A DNA stretch of 64,000 nt from NCBI RefSeq assembly GCF_000317695.1, contig NC_019771.1, positions 2,732,001 through 2,796,000 on the forward strand. The letters run 5' to 3'. Every line of letters starts with the position of its first letter. Positions within the stretch are counted from its first letter, which is position 1. Under the pieces are notes generated by a model. That model was not told the DNA's origin. It did not search any database and saw nothing but the letters and a program-made list of their open reading frames with translations. The DNA comes from Anabaena cylindrica PCC 7122 (GTDB lineage Bacteria > Cyanobacteriota > Cyanobacteriia > Cyanobacteriales > Nostocaceae). Positions 41,113-49,582 of the stretch are shown in pieces. Position numbers and translations under genes: made by a program.

Positions 41113-43362
41113 ATGACTCAGTTTTCTGAAACTCCTGAAATGCCCACAAATGAAGTCAATGCCCTCAAACAAGAAATAAGCACCTTACAGCAACGGGTCG
41201 CTCAATTAGAACAGGAGTTAGCACATTTACGAAACTCTGAGTCAAATCACAGCCCAGCCAGCCAATATCAAGACACAGATCGAAAAAGCGATCAACTTGT
41301 TGAAACAGAACTCCCCGAAAAAACCAATCTCCTAGAACTCATTCTCAATAGTATGAGCGATGCAGTGGTCGTCACCGATATAAACGGAAAATTTCTCTTT
41401 AACTCAGCTGCTGTACAAATGTATGGTAGCGGTTCTACAGATATCCAACCAGAGGAATGGTCACAGCATTATGGACTCTTTCTCCCAGATCAGATTACCC
41501 CACTTCCAGCAGCAGAAATTCCCCTAGTACGCAGCTTAAAAGGCGAAACTTTTGAAAATGTTGAATTGTTTAGCCGACACCAGCAAGCACCAGAGGGAAT
41601 CTGGACAAATATTAGTGGCAGACCCATCAAAGATGACAATGGCGAAATTAAAGGAGGTGTCGTTGTTTGCCGCAACGTCACAGAACGCAAACAGGTAGAA
41701 GAAAAGTTGCGTCAACGAGAAGACTTCCTGCAAACCATTTATGCAACAGTAGAACTGGGTATTTTTGTAGTAGATGTCACAGAAACTGACGAATTTCGCC
41801 TCGTTGGTTTCAATCCATTAATTGAACAAATGATCGGCCTGACCACTGAACAAATTCAGGGAAAAACTCTAGTTGAAGCATTTGGAGAAGTCGTCAGTGT
41901 CAGCTTTGAACAGAACTATCGGCGGTGTATCAAAGCAGGAACTTCCATCTCCTACGAAGAATCAGTCCACTTTGGCCAAGAAACACAATGGTTTTTTACA
42001 ACACTTTCTCCTTTGAAAAATACCCAAGGTAAAATTTATCGGATTATTGGCACTAACCTGGAAATAACAGACCGTAAGCACGCAGAGAAAGAATTACTAG
42101 AAACCAAAAATCTCTATCAACAAATCCTCGATTCCATGCCAGATTTTGTCCTTTGTAAAGGTGCAGAATCACGCATTGTTTATGCTAACAAAGCCTTTCG
42201 TGATTATTACGGCATGACCCTGGAACAACTCCAGACAATTATAGATGCTCCATTTAATAATCCCGATTATACACAGCAATATATTCAAGATGATGCTTAT
42301 GTTTTCAATACAGGCAAAACCCTGATCATAGAAGAAAAAATCACTCGTTATGATGGAGTAGTTCATACTTTCAGCACCATCAAAAACGCCATTTTTGATA
42401 CCGAAGGCTCTGTAACTCAAACCGTAGGTATCTCGCGGGATATCACTGACCGCAAACAAGCAGATGCAGCATTAAAACAAAAGACAAATCAACTAGAGCA
42501 AGCTTTAATAGAACTACAACAAACCCAACTCCAAATGATTCAGAGTGAAAAAATGTCTAGTTTGGGGCAAATGGTAGCAGGTGTAGCTCACGAAATTAAT
42601 AATCCCGTTAACTTTATTCACGGTAATCTCAGTCATATTGAGGAATATACTCAAGATTTATTACGTCTGCTAAATCTATATCAGCAAAACTATCCCGAAC
42701 CATCACTAGAAATTCAGGAAGAAATCGCAGCCATTGATCTAGAATTTCTGACTGAAGATATTAAAAAAGTCCTCCAATCTATGCTAATAGGTACTAAAAG
42801 GATTCGGGAAATTGTTCTTTCTTTACGCAACTTCTCACGCTTAGATGAATCCGAAGTTAAGAATGTAAATCTGCATGAAGGAATTGATAGTACCATTACC
42901 ATTTTACATAACCGCATGAAAGCCACCCCGGAACGTGCAAAAATTCAACTGATTAAAAATTATGGTGATTTACCTTTAGTAGAATGTTATGCAGGGCAAT
43001 TGAATCAGGTGTTTATGAATATCATTAGTAATGCTATTGATGCTATAGAACAAAAAAATATTAATTGCCATAATCAACAAGTTGTCAACGAACCCAATTG
43101 CATTACAATTTCTACAAAACTGATTAATCAAAACATAATTAAAATTATTATTGCTGATAATGGAATGGGAATACCAAAATCCCTCAAACACCGTATCTTT
43201 GACCCTTTCTACACAACTAAATCTGTGGGTAAAGGAACTGGTCTAGGGCTTTCGATTAGCTATCAAATCATCACAGAAAAACATAATGGCTTGCTAGAGT
43301 GCTTTTCTGCCGAAGGAAAGGGAACGCAGTTTATAATTCAAATTCCTACTAAAATCAGATAG
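41113..43362 (+). CDS. multi-PAS sensor histidine kinase
   Basis: 749 aa from ATG 41113 (MTQFSETPEMPTNEVNAL). An N-terminal coiled coil (about 15-45, LKQEISTLQQRVAQLEQEL) is followed by three PAS domains (about 75-200, 205-330, 340-455), each ending in a D/TERK or TDRKxA motif typical of PAS-PAC junctions. A second coiled coil leads to MVAGVAHEINNPVNFIHGNL with phospho-acceptor His493, then an HATPase_c domain (NIISNAIDAI, ADNGMGIP, GKGTGLGLSISYQI). No transmembrane helix, so it is probably cytosolic; the H-E-I-N-N-P form is that of the NtrB-like HisKA class. TTG 41080 is a less likely start. No response regulator is adjacent. Confidence 0.93.
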   Translation: MTQFSETPEMPTNEVNALKQEISTLQQRVAQLEQELAHLRNSESNHSPASQYQDTDRKSDQLVETELPEKTNLLELILNSMSDAVVVTDINGKFLFNSAAVQMYGSGSTDIQPEEWSQHYGLFLPDQITPLPAAEIPLVRSLKGETFENVELFSRHQQAPEGIWTNISGRPIKDDNGEIKGGVVVCRNVTERKQVEEKLRQREDFLQTIYATVELGIFVVDVTETDEFRLVGFNPLIEQMIGLTTEQIQGKTLVEAFGEVVSVSFEQNYRRCIKAGTSISYEESVHFGQETQWFFTTLSPLKNTQGKIYRIIGTNLEITDRKHAEKELLETKNLYQQILDSMPDFVLCKGAESRIVYANKAFRDYYGMTLEQLQTIIDAPFNNPDYTQQYIQDDAYVFNTGKTLIIEEKITRYDGVVHTFSTIKNAIFDTEGSVTQTVGISRDITDRKQADAALKQKTNQLEQALIELQQTQLQMIQSEKMSSLGQMVAGVAHEINNPVNFIHGNLSHIEEYTQDLLRLLNLYQQNYPEPSLEIQEEIAAIDLEFLTEDIKKVLQSMLIGTKRIREIVLSLRNFSRLDESEVKNVNLHEGIDSTITILHNRMKATPERAKIQLIKNYGDLPLVECYAGQLNQVFMNIISNAIDAIEQKNINCHNQQVVNEPNCITISTKLINQNIIKIIIADNGMGIPKSLKHRIFDPFYTTKSVGKGTGLGLSISYQIITEKHNGLLECFSAEGKGTQFIIQIPTKIR

Positions 43363-43512
43363 CTTTTTCAGCTTACGTAAGTTACTAAGAAAATTAAAAT
43401 AATTCGTAATTCGTATAACTTTAGATAGCCTGTTAATTTTTAATTCATAAAATGATAAAAATTTCGCTATAAAAAGGTTTTACTCCTAAACTTCCGAACT
43501 CCGAACTCTTCC

Positions 43513-43809
43513 TTACACATCTGGCATAGGAATGACACGCAAAAATTTGACTATTTCACCCCTAATTTCTATGCCTATAAGATAATTATCTATAGTGAAG
43601 CGATAAAAAACCCCATCATCATCAAGCTTTCTCAATTCTGGGAGTCCATGCAATTGCCATTTTTGGCCAGCACACTCAACAAAGACAAAATCATAAACCC
43701 GTACATAAGCTACAGGTTCTAAACTTTTGAGGTCTATTAAAAAAGACCTAGCATAGCGCACTTCCAGATTCACTTGCTCACCAAATTTTTGTTTGCTAAC
43801 TTTTATCAA
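43513..43809 (-). CDS. RelE/ParE-superfamily toxin-like protein
   Basis: 98 aa. The pattern ARSFLIDLKSLEPVAYVRVYDFVF, ELRKLDDDGVFYRFTIDNYLIG, IEIRGEIVKFLRVIPM fits the RelE/ParE fold: two helices, then a four-stranded sheet with an R-I-G-like segment and a final 'KFLRVIPM' strand. RelE toxins cleave mRNA on the ribosome. The expected upstream antitoxin would lie at 43810 or above, where a family-2 MITE (43915-44128) and a truncated small ORF (44125-44322) occur, so the pair may be disrupted. Family assignment is moderate. Confidence 0.6.
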   Translation of the reverse strand: MIKVSKQKFGEQVNLEVRYARSFLIDLKSLEPVAYVRVYDFVFVECAGQKWQLHGLPELRKLDDDGVFYRFTIDNYLIGIEIRGEIVKFLRVIPMPDV

Positions 43810-43914
43810 ACAGAATACGGAAGTCAGGAGTCAGAATACCCTTTCAGGAAAGCAAGCTACAGAAGGAATTTTATGCAACCGGCAGATTGTATTGACTCTT
43901 TCTTCATATCTGAC

Positions 43915-44128
43915 TTAGAGGGTGTTTGAAAAGTTTCGGATGGTGATTTTAGACACTCAATGATCCCCCCTAACCCCCCTTAACAAGGGGGGAACTAGAG
44001 TCAAAGTCCTCCTTTTTAAGGAGAGCCACTGCTTTGGGCGGGTTTCCCGACTTGTAGCAAGTGGCGTGGATTTAGGAGGATCTAAAGTTTTTAATACATC
44101 AGCAACCACTTTTCAAACATCCTCTTAG
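43915..44128. repeat. MITE-like repeat, family 2 copy C
   Basis: Ends are TTAGAGGGTGTTTGAAAAGT and, inverted, ACTTTTCAAACATCCTCTTA. The interior is longer than copies A and B and contains GATCCCCCCTAACCCCCCTT and a 'cctcctttttaaggag' unit. It provides the stop of the small ORF at 44125-44322. Confidence 0.75.
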
Positions 44129-44322
44129 AGGAACATCAATAGCCGCATGGCCTCGTCATGGGTTAGTATGTCCCACGGATGCTGTGATGGCTTAACTTGT
44201 TCTATGGATTTAAGCATATAACAATCAAAATGCAAGGCTTGGAGAAACTCCCAAGAATTTTGCAGGTCTTCATCTGCTAATTGCTCAATCAGATGATGCA
44301 TTCTAATCCGTAGTAAGTTCAT
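44125..44322 (-). CDS. short hypothetical protein truncated by a MITE
   Basis: 65 aa, MNLLRIRMHHLIEQLADEDL, NSWEFLQALHFDCYMLKSIE and a C-terminal WDILTHDEAMRLLMFL whose stop is in the MITE end. The N-terminal HHLIEQLADEDLQN segment resembles small cyanobacterial antitoxin-like proteins. It is upstream of the RelE-like gene on the same strand, as an antitoxin would be. Function is uncertain and the protein is probably shorter than its ancestor. Confidence 0.4.
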   Translation of the reverse strand: MNLLRIRMHHLIEQLADEDLQNSWEFLQALHFDCYMLKSIEQVKPSQHPWDILTHDEAMRLLMFL

Positions 44323-44476
44323 AATCTGAATTGCTCAAATACACCCTAACGAAAATAGAAATATTTCAAGTTAATCTTGACAATACCCAAGGTACACTAC
44401 AATCTATTCCACCTGCATCGGGGAATGGGAAGGTGGGGCGAAATAACGACCAACAACCAACGACCAATGACCCATT

Positions 44477-45610
44477 ATGATTGAATATCTGATTTTTCTA
44501 GCTATTTCTACGGCTACCTTTGCACTGTTTGCACTGGGATTGAATTTACAGTGGGGCTTTACGGGGTTAATTAACTTTGGTCATATTGCTTTTATGACCT
44601 TGGGAGCATACACCACCGTTTTGTTAAGTTTAAAGGGTGTCCCTCTACTATTTTCAGCTATAGCGGGGGCGATTGTTGCCGCTTTGTTGGGTTTGGTAAT
44701 TGGTTTTGCAACTTTGCGGTTACGGGCTGATTATTTGTCTATTGTCACTATTGGCACGGGGGAGTTGATTCGTTTGGTGGTAAATAACCAGGAGTTACCG
44801 GTGGGTGATGCCTGGGTATCTGGGGCCTTTGGTGTACAAACTTATACTATACCATTGGATGCAACGCCAAATTTATTTTTGCGATTACTCATGATTGGTG
44901 TGCTGACTTTCTTGGCAATTGTGACTTTCTTTTCGTTGTGGCGTTGGGTAAAATCTGCCAGAATATCGCGGACTAATAATGTAGCTAAAAATAATAGCAG
45001 TAAACAAGAATTTGCTTCGCGTTTGGGAGTGGGTACGATATTAGGACTGTTGACATTAGCGATTTATGTTGCTGGTGTAATTGGACTATATAACTACAAC
45101 CCCAAAGCGGGTTTGATGTTGTTAGCGTTGTCGGTATTGGCGTTTGTATTTTGGCGTTTAGAATTTTTAGTGCGATCGCCCTGGGGTAGAATTCTCAAAG
45201 CTATCCGCGAAGATGAAGAAATTCCCAAAGCTTTAGGTAAAAACGTTTTTTGGTATAAATTACAATCATTAATGCTAGGCGGTGCGATCGCAGGTATTGC
45301 TGGTGCTTTCTTCGCTTGGCAACTTAGCGCCATTTATCCTGATAATTTTCAACCCCAACTCACTTTTGATGCTTGGATTATGGTGATTTTAGGCGGTTCT
45401 GGGAATAATATTGGCACAATCTTAGGCGCAGTGATTTATTTTGCTTACGATGCCCTAACACGGGAATTTTTACCAAAAATCGTCCCTTTAGATGTAGAAC
45501 GTATCGGTGCTTTTCGGGTTATGTTCATTGGTCTAATTCTTATGGTACTGATGATTTGGCGGCCTCAAGGTATCTTAGGGAAAAAGGAAGAACTCACTCT
45601 TGGTAAGTAA
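44477..45610 (+). CDS. branched-chain/neutral amino-acid ABC transporter permease (LivM-type)
   Basis: 377 aa with about ten membrane helices and the LivM hallmarks: LGLNLQWGFTGLINFGHIAFM at the start, LGLVIGFATLRLRADYLSIVTIG, RILKAIREDEEIPKALGKNVF (the cytoplasmic coupling loop that contacts the ATPase) and GGSGNNIGTILGAVI. It imports branched-chain or neutral amino acids across the plasma membrane together with LivH, LivG and LivF-type partners. In this window only the LivG-type ATPase follows; LivH, LivF and binding protein are elsewhere. A segment at 165-180 (NNVAKNNSSKQE) is a hydrophilic loop insertion. In Anabaena this resembles the Nat neutral amino-acid permeases. Confidence 0.9.
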   Translation: MIEYLIFLAISTATFALFALGLNLQWGFTGLINFGHIAFMTLGAYTTVLLSLKGVPLLFSAIAGAIVAALLGLVIGFATLRLRADYLSIVTIGTGELIRLVVNNQELPVGDAWVSGAFGVQTYTIPLDATPNLFLRLLMIGVLTFLAIVTFFSLWRWVKSARISRTNNVAKNNSSKQEFASRLGVGTILGLLTLAIYVAGVIGLYNYNPKAGLMLLALSVLAFVFWRLEFLVRSPWGRILKAIREDEEIPKALGKNVFWYKLQSLMLGGAIAGIAGAFFAWQLSAIYPDNFQPQLTFDAWIMVILGGSGNNIGTILGAVIYFAYDALTREFLPKIVPLDVERIGAFRVMFIGLILMVLMIWRPQGILGKKEELTLGK

Positions 45611-45664
45611 TTGGTAATTTTTAATTGGTTAAGGAAAAACGCAAAAATTGAAAATGAATTTATT

Positions 45665-46438
45665 ATGGTAAATAACCAACTTCCCCTCTTAGCAGCTAGT
45701 GGACTTTGTAAAAGTTTTGGTGGTATCCAAGCTGTCAAAGATGCCAATATCGAAGTTACAAAGGGCAGCATTACCGGCTTAATAGGCCCCAATGGTGCTG
45801 GTAAAACTACTTTATTTAATTTACTCTCCAATTTCATCCATCCCGATCAAGGTAGAGTGATTTTTGATGGTGAACCCATTCACAATTTGCAACCATACCA
45901 AATTGCCCAGCAAGGACTAATCCGCACGTTTCAAGTAGCGCGAACTCTTTCGCGGTTGTCGGTATTAGAAAATATGCTGTTAGCAGCGCAAAAACAAACT
46001 GGTGAGAATTTCTGGCAAACCCAATTTCAAGCGCATATTGTCGCTAAAGAAGAAAAGCAGCTAAAAGAACAAGCGATGTTTTTGTTAGAGTCTGTGGGGT
46101 TGGAAAAAAAAGCCGATGATTACGCTGGTGGTTTGTCTGGGGGACAGCGCAAACTCCTGGAAATGGGAAGGGCATTGATGACTAATCCTAAGTTAATCTT
46201 ATTAGATGAGCCAGCAGCGGGAGTGAATCCGCGATTGATTGACGATATTTGCGATCGCATTCTCACCTGGAACCGTGAAGACGGTCTAACGTTTTTAATT
46301 ATTGAGCATAATATGGATGTCATTATGTCTTTGTGCGATCGCGTGTGGGTATTAGCAGAAGGACAAAATTTAGCCGTCGGTACTCCCGCAGAAATCCAAA
46401 AAGATCCCAAGGTTTTAGAAGCATATTTGGGACAATAA
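45665..46438 (+). CDS. branched-chain/neutral amino-acid ABC transporter ATP-binding protein (LivG-type)
   Basis: 257 aa from ATG 45665 (MVNNQLPLLAASGLCKSFGG). Walker A GPNGAGKTT, signature LSGGQRKLLEMGRAL, Walker B LILLDEPAAG, and the LivG-specific QGLIRTFQVARTLSRLSVLENMLLA and IEHNMDVIMSLCDRVWVLAEG. The frame is open from 45611 but those 18 residues are non-family. It powers the LivM permease encoded just upstream. The stop is 13 bp before hicA, so read-through into the TA pair is likely. Confidence 0.94.
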   Translation: MVNNQLPLLAASGLCKSFGGIQAVKDANIEVTKGSITGLIGPNGAGKTTLFNLLSNFIHPDQGRVIFDGEPIHNLQPYQIAQQGLIRTFQVARTLSRLSVLENMLLAAQKQTGENFWQTQFQAHIVAKEEKQLKEQAMFLLESVGLEKKADDYAGGLSGGQRKLLEMGRALMTNPKLILLDEPAAGVNPRLIDDICDRILTWNREDGLTFLIIEHNMDVIMSLCDRVWVLAEGQNLAVGTPAEIQKDPKVLEAYLGQ

Positions 46439-46451
46439 AGTTATATTAGAT

Positions 46452-46682
46452 ATGCCCAAGAAAATTAGAGAACTGAAAAGTTTATTACTCCAATCAGGGT
46501 TTACATATAAACCTGCAAAGGGAAGTCATAGCAAATGGATACATCCAAAATTATCTAAAGCTATTATAATTGCAGGTAAAGATAGTAGTGATGCTAAACA
46601 ATATTTAGAGAAGCAATTTAATGAAGCAATAGCAGAATTAAATAAAATAGAAGCAGAGGAAAAGGAGGAATTAGAGGAATGA
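46452..46682 (+). CDS. hicA: HicA-type mRNA interferase toxin
   Basis: 76 aa: KIRELKSLLLQSGFTYKPAK followed by GSHSKWIHP with the conserved catalytic His26 (GSH), then a helical tail rich in Glu. This is the small double-stranded-RNA-binding-like HicA fold (YcfA/HicA). HicA cleaves mRNA and tmRNA independent of translation unless bound by HicB. The tail (AELNKIEAEEKEELEE) is longer and more acidic than usual. It overlaps the next gene by four bases. Confidence 0.85.
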   Translation: MPKKIRELKSLLLQSGFTYKPAKGSHSKWIHPKLSKAIIIAGKDSSDAKQYLEKQFNEAIAELNKIEAEEKEELEE

Positions 46683-46903
46683 AATATACAATAATTATTC
46701 AATGGTCAAATGAAGATGAATGTTATGTAGCTTCATTACCAGATTTTACAGATGTGATGCAGCCATGTACTCATGGAGACACTTATGAGGAGGCTTTAAA
46801 GAATGCTCAGGAAGTGTTAGAAATGCTGATTTCATCTTATTTGGAAGATGGACAACCTTTACCAGAACCGGAAACTGTAGGAAAGTCATTAAAAGCAGCT
46901 TAA
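46679..46903 (+). CDS. hicB: HicB-type antitoxin
   Basis: 74 aa: MKYTIIIQWSNEDECYVASL, PDFTDVMQPCTHGDTYEEAL, then NAQEVLEMLISSYLEDGQPL. This is the HicB partial RNase-H-like domain that binds and masks HicA. The DNA-binding C-terminal domain found in some HicB proteins is absent, which is common in the short form. The ATGA overlap with hicA gives coupled translation, toxin first as usual for hicAB. Confidence 0.85.
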   Translation: MKYTIIIQWSNEDECYVASLPDFTDVMQPCTHGDTYEEALKNAQEVLEMLISSYLEDGQPLPEPETVGKSLKAA

Positions 46904-46950
46904 TTCGTTATATTTTTCATATTTGTGCTTAATTGTTTATATTTCTGTAG

Positions 46951-46980
46951 GTTGGGTTGACGTTAGGAAACCCAACATTT
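46951..46980 (+). terminator. probable terminator after hicB
   Basis: GTTGGGTT and AACCCAAC form a perfect 8-bp stem (46951-46958, 46969-46976) with a 10-nt loop, followed by ATTTTAAAA. It lies 48 bp beyond the hicB stop. Confidence 0.55.
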
Positions 46981-47017
46981 TAAAATATCCTTCTAACAAA
47001 GACAGAAATACAATTTG

Positions 47018-47896
47018 CTATAATTTAATATTTTTACTTTCTATTATTCCTACTGTATAACTTCTATGTTGCCAACTGACTGACGATCTCTTTCTCTGGA
47101 ATGCACTTTGATTTTGAAATAAAACAAAAGTGGCTACAGCTATTAAAAAATAACCAAAATATTTTTGCAACTTTTTACCATCAATAAACTGAGATAAATA
47201 AGCACCTAAAAAGCTGCCTAAACTGGCAGCAACAATAAACGTTACTATTAATTTCCAATCTAATTCAACTTGTCCCAAATACCCTAAAAATCCAGCTACA
47301 GAATTAGCAACTAAAATCAATAAAGAAGTCCCAATTGCTTCTTTCATCGGCATTTTACCTAAAATCACTAAAGCCGGAACAATCGCAAAACCTCCCCCAA
47401 CTCCTACTAATCCTGTTAGAATTCCTACTCCTAACCCTTCAGTTAATAACCATAACCAGCAGTACTTACAAATTGGTGGGGGATAAAGTTCTAAATCAGG
47501 TTCTTCTGGAGATTTATTAGCAGCTTTTTTGGAACCTTTCTGAATCATTAAACCTGCTGCCAACAACATCATAATTGCAAATAGCAACATTTGTAAACTG
47601 CCAGTAATAAATGGCAAAGCTGCAATTTTTGCACCCATAAAAGCACCCAACATGGTAGCAGAACCAAAAATGTATGCTTTTTGATAATTGATATTTCCTT
47701 TTCTCCAGTGAGGAATCACACCAATAAAACTCACTGTTCCGACAATTACTAAAGTCATGGCAATGGCAGATTTAGTTGGTACTCCCATTACATAAACTAA
47801 AATTGGTAATGCTAAAACAGAACCACCTCCACCTATTAATCCTAAACTAATACCAATACCAGATGCTAAAATATGCCCTAATATCCATGTCATCAT
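47018..47896 (-). CDS. TauE/SafE-family sulfite/organosulfur exporter
   Basis: 292 aa, mainly membrane: about eight helices with two internally similar halves. Landmarks are LGLIGGGGSVLALPILVYVMG and VGVGGGFAIVPALVILGKMP, the duplicated GGG-x(n)-P motif of TauE/SafE (DUF81), and KEAIGTSLLILVANSVAGF. The family exports sulfite, thiosulfate or sulfonates. It lies downstream of rhodanese and persulfide dioxygenase genes on the same strand, which suggests removal of sulfite produced by persulfide oxidation. A 328-bp repeat-containing gap separates it from the rhodanese gene. Confidence 0.88.
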   Translation of the reverse strand: MMTWILGHILASGIGISLGLIGGGGSVLALPILVYVMGVPTKSAIAMTLVIVGTVSFIGVIPHWRKGNINYQKAYIFGSATMLGAFMGAKIAALPFITGSLQMLLFAIMMLLAAGLMIQKGSKKAANKSPEEPDLELYPPPICKYCWLWLLTEGLGVGILTGLVGVGGGFAIVPALVILGKMPMKEAIGTSLLILVANSVAGFLGYLGQVELDWKLIVTFIVAASLGSFLGAYLSQFIDGKKLQKYFGYFLIAVATFVLFQNQSAFQRKRSSVSWQHRSYTVGIIESKNIKL

Positions 47897-47942
47897 AATT
47901 CGTAATTCGTAATTGAAATCTATTCGTTAAATGTAGATACTA

Positions 47943-48064
47943 GGACTTACATAAGTGTCACATTTAATATCTTTTGCAGGTGCGTCAGATATCGTAAATC
48001 TGTTGATAATAATCAATTTATAGGTCTGATGCACCCTACAAAGCAAGCCAGTTGCGTAAGTCTT
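47943..48064. repeat. MITE-like repeat, family 3
   Basis: GGACTTACATAAGTG at the left and CAGTTGCGTAAGTCTT at the right are inverted; inside is a nested hairpin GGTGCGTCAGATATC...TCTGATGCACC. Single copy in this window; 'ggacttacgcaa'-type ends are common in Nostocales. The rest of the gap to 48224 contains a partial family-4 core and no gene. Confidence 0.55.
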
Positions 48065-48224
48065 GAATACCTTACAATGCGGGAAGTTTAGGATATATAA
48101 AACGTCTATTAAGGGATTTACAAATCAAAAAATATCCAATGAATTCTTGTGGGATGGACTTCTAGTCCGTCCAGTTTTCAATGTCCATCTGACAAGATTG
48201 TATAATTTGAATGTCTCTAAAATT

Positions 48225-48764
48225 CTATCCCTGCTGGTTGTAAGGCAATTTTGCTAATAGCATTCCCATTGCACAGGTATTAGTGACTCCTGCAAATACT
48301 AAACCTGTTCCTACAAAACCACTCAGAATTAAAAACCAAGGAGAAATAAATGCACCTAATACCGTTCCTGTAAATACTAAGGTTCCAGCGACAATTTGCA
48401 TTTGACGCATTAAACTAATGGGAGCATTTTTATTGAGTTGGGTTGGATATCCTGACTGTTTCCAAGCTGTGATTCCTCCCTCTAATTGCTTAAATTCTGT
48501 AAATCCAGCATTGAGGAGTTTTTTTGCTGCTTGATTTGAGCGATTTCCTGATAAGCAGTAAATTACAATTTCTTTACCTTGAGTTAAAGATACTTGTTCT
48601 ATCTGAAATTTAGAAAGTGGTAAAAGTTGAGCGTTGGGAATATGTTCTGCTGCATATTCTGAAGGTTCGCGTACATCTATTAGTTGGATTTTTTGTTGTT
48701 CAATCAATTTTTGAACAGTAGCAGCATCAACTAATTGCAATTGAGAATTGATGGATGTTGTCAT
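48225..48764 (-). CDS. rhodanese-domain membrane protein
   Basis: 179 aa from ATG 48764. The rhodanese domain (about 8-110) has DVREPSEYAAEHIPNA and the active-site loop YCLSGNRS with Cys70, then GGITAWKQSGYP. Two membrane helices follow (about 125-165, DUF2892-like: VAGTLVFTGTVLGAFISPWF and SGFVGTGLVFAGVTNTCAMG). The Cys loop accepts a sulfane sulfur, and the CAMG helix of DUF2892 is often found fused to rhodanese. It is 40 bp downstream of the persulfide dioxygenase gene and works with it. ATG 48815 is also open but gives a less conserved N-terminus. Confidence 0.9.
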   Translation of the reverse strand: MTTSINSQLQLVDAATVQKLIEQQKIQLIDVREPSEYAAEHIPNAQLLPLSKFQIEQVSLTQGKEIVIYCLSGNRSNQAAKKLLNAGFTEFKQLEGGITAWKQSGYPTQLNKNAPISLMRQMQIVAGTLVFTGTVLGAFISPWFLILSGFVGTGLVFAGVTNTCAMGMLLAKLPYNQQG

Positions 48765-48804
48765 TGTTTTAATTTTGATGTAATTGCTGAAATTAATTGT
48801 TAAT

Positions 48805-49494
48805 TCAAACTGCACTACCGCAATGTTGATTTGCTGGTACTGCTGCCATGATTTTTTGCGGATTTGGTAAGTTTAAATTGGACATAAGGTTAATATAAGT
48901 GTCCCGGTTATGTCCTTGAAATCGGAGATTATATTTCTTTTCTTCTCCAATTGTGGAAACTGTAAAACCTTTGTAATCATGTCCTGGATAAATTAAGGTT
49001 TCGTCGGGAAGTGTAAATAATTTTTGAGTGATGACATCAAATAAAGTTCCTGCATTTCCGCTTTGAAAATCTGTTCTTCCGCAACCACGAATTAATAAGG
49101 AATCTCCAGTTAATAATTTTTCTCCATTGACTAAATAAGCTGCATGACTGTCTGTATGTCCTGGTGTTGCGATCGCTTGAATGGTTATTCCATCTAGTTG
49201 TATAATTTCTTGGTCCCTAATCTGTCTATCAGCACAGGTAACAGGGGCGTTTGCTGGAACAATTCCCAAACATCCGGTTAATTGACGTAATTTACCAGTA
49301 CCAGTAATATGATCTGCATGAATATGAGTTTCTAAGCAGTATCGCAACGTCAAACCTAATTCCTCAATTAGTTGTAAATCCCGTTCTACCTGTTCTAAAA
49401 CTGGATCTACTAAAATCGCTGCTGCTGTTGTCTCGTCAGCGATTAGGTAAGTATATGTGCTAGATTCGTTGTCAAAAAGTTGGCGGAATAACAT
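48805..49494 (-). CDS. MBL-fold persulfide dioxygenase (ETHE1/Blh-like)
   Basis: 229 aa. The metal site is THIHADHITG (H-x-H-x-D-H), with GHTDSHAAYLV and PGHDYKGFTVSTIGEEK supplying the rest of the iron site. The LVDPVLEQVERDLQLIEELG opening is typical of the ETHE1 group. These proteins oxidise glutathione persulfide to sulfite in the cytosol. It is the first gene of the rhodanese/TauE strand and divergent from an ArsR regulator, giving a sulfide/persulfide detoxification cluster. Confidence 0.93.
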   Translation of the reverse strand: MLFRQLFDNESSTYTYLIADETTAAAILVDPVLEQVERDLQLIEELGLTLRYCLETHIHADHITGTGKLRQLTGCLGIVPANAPVTCADRQIRDQEIIQLDGITIQAIATPGHTDSHAAYLVNGEKLLTGDSLLIRGCGRTDFQSGNAGTLFDVITQKLFTLPDETLIYPGHDYKGFTVSTIGEEKKYNLRFQGHNRDTYINLMSNLNLPNPQKIMAAVPANQHCGSAV

Positions 49495-49530
49495 TTTTTG
49501 TAATCGTCTCTTGCTTACCTTCTTATTATA

Positions 49531-49552
49531 TTACCATATAGTAGTATAGTAA
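49531..49552. promoter_or_regulatory. candidate ArsR-family operator
   Basis: Imperfect palindrome TTACcATA-n6-TATaGTAA in the 88-bp region between the divergent persulfide dioxygenase and ArsR genes; size and AT-rich arms suit a BigR/SqrR-like operator. The binding claim is inference. Confidence 0.55.
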
Positions 49553-49582
49553 ATAGATGTCATCAAATATTTTTAGTTTTTT

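Noticed and set aside
43513..46903. Idea that the RelE-like gene, LivM/LivG and HicAB form one unit
   Set aside because: The RelE-like gene is on the opposite strand and a MITE and a 154-bp gap intervene; only LivM-LivG-HicAB are co-directional.
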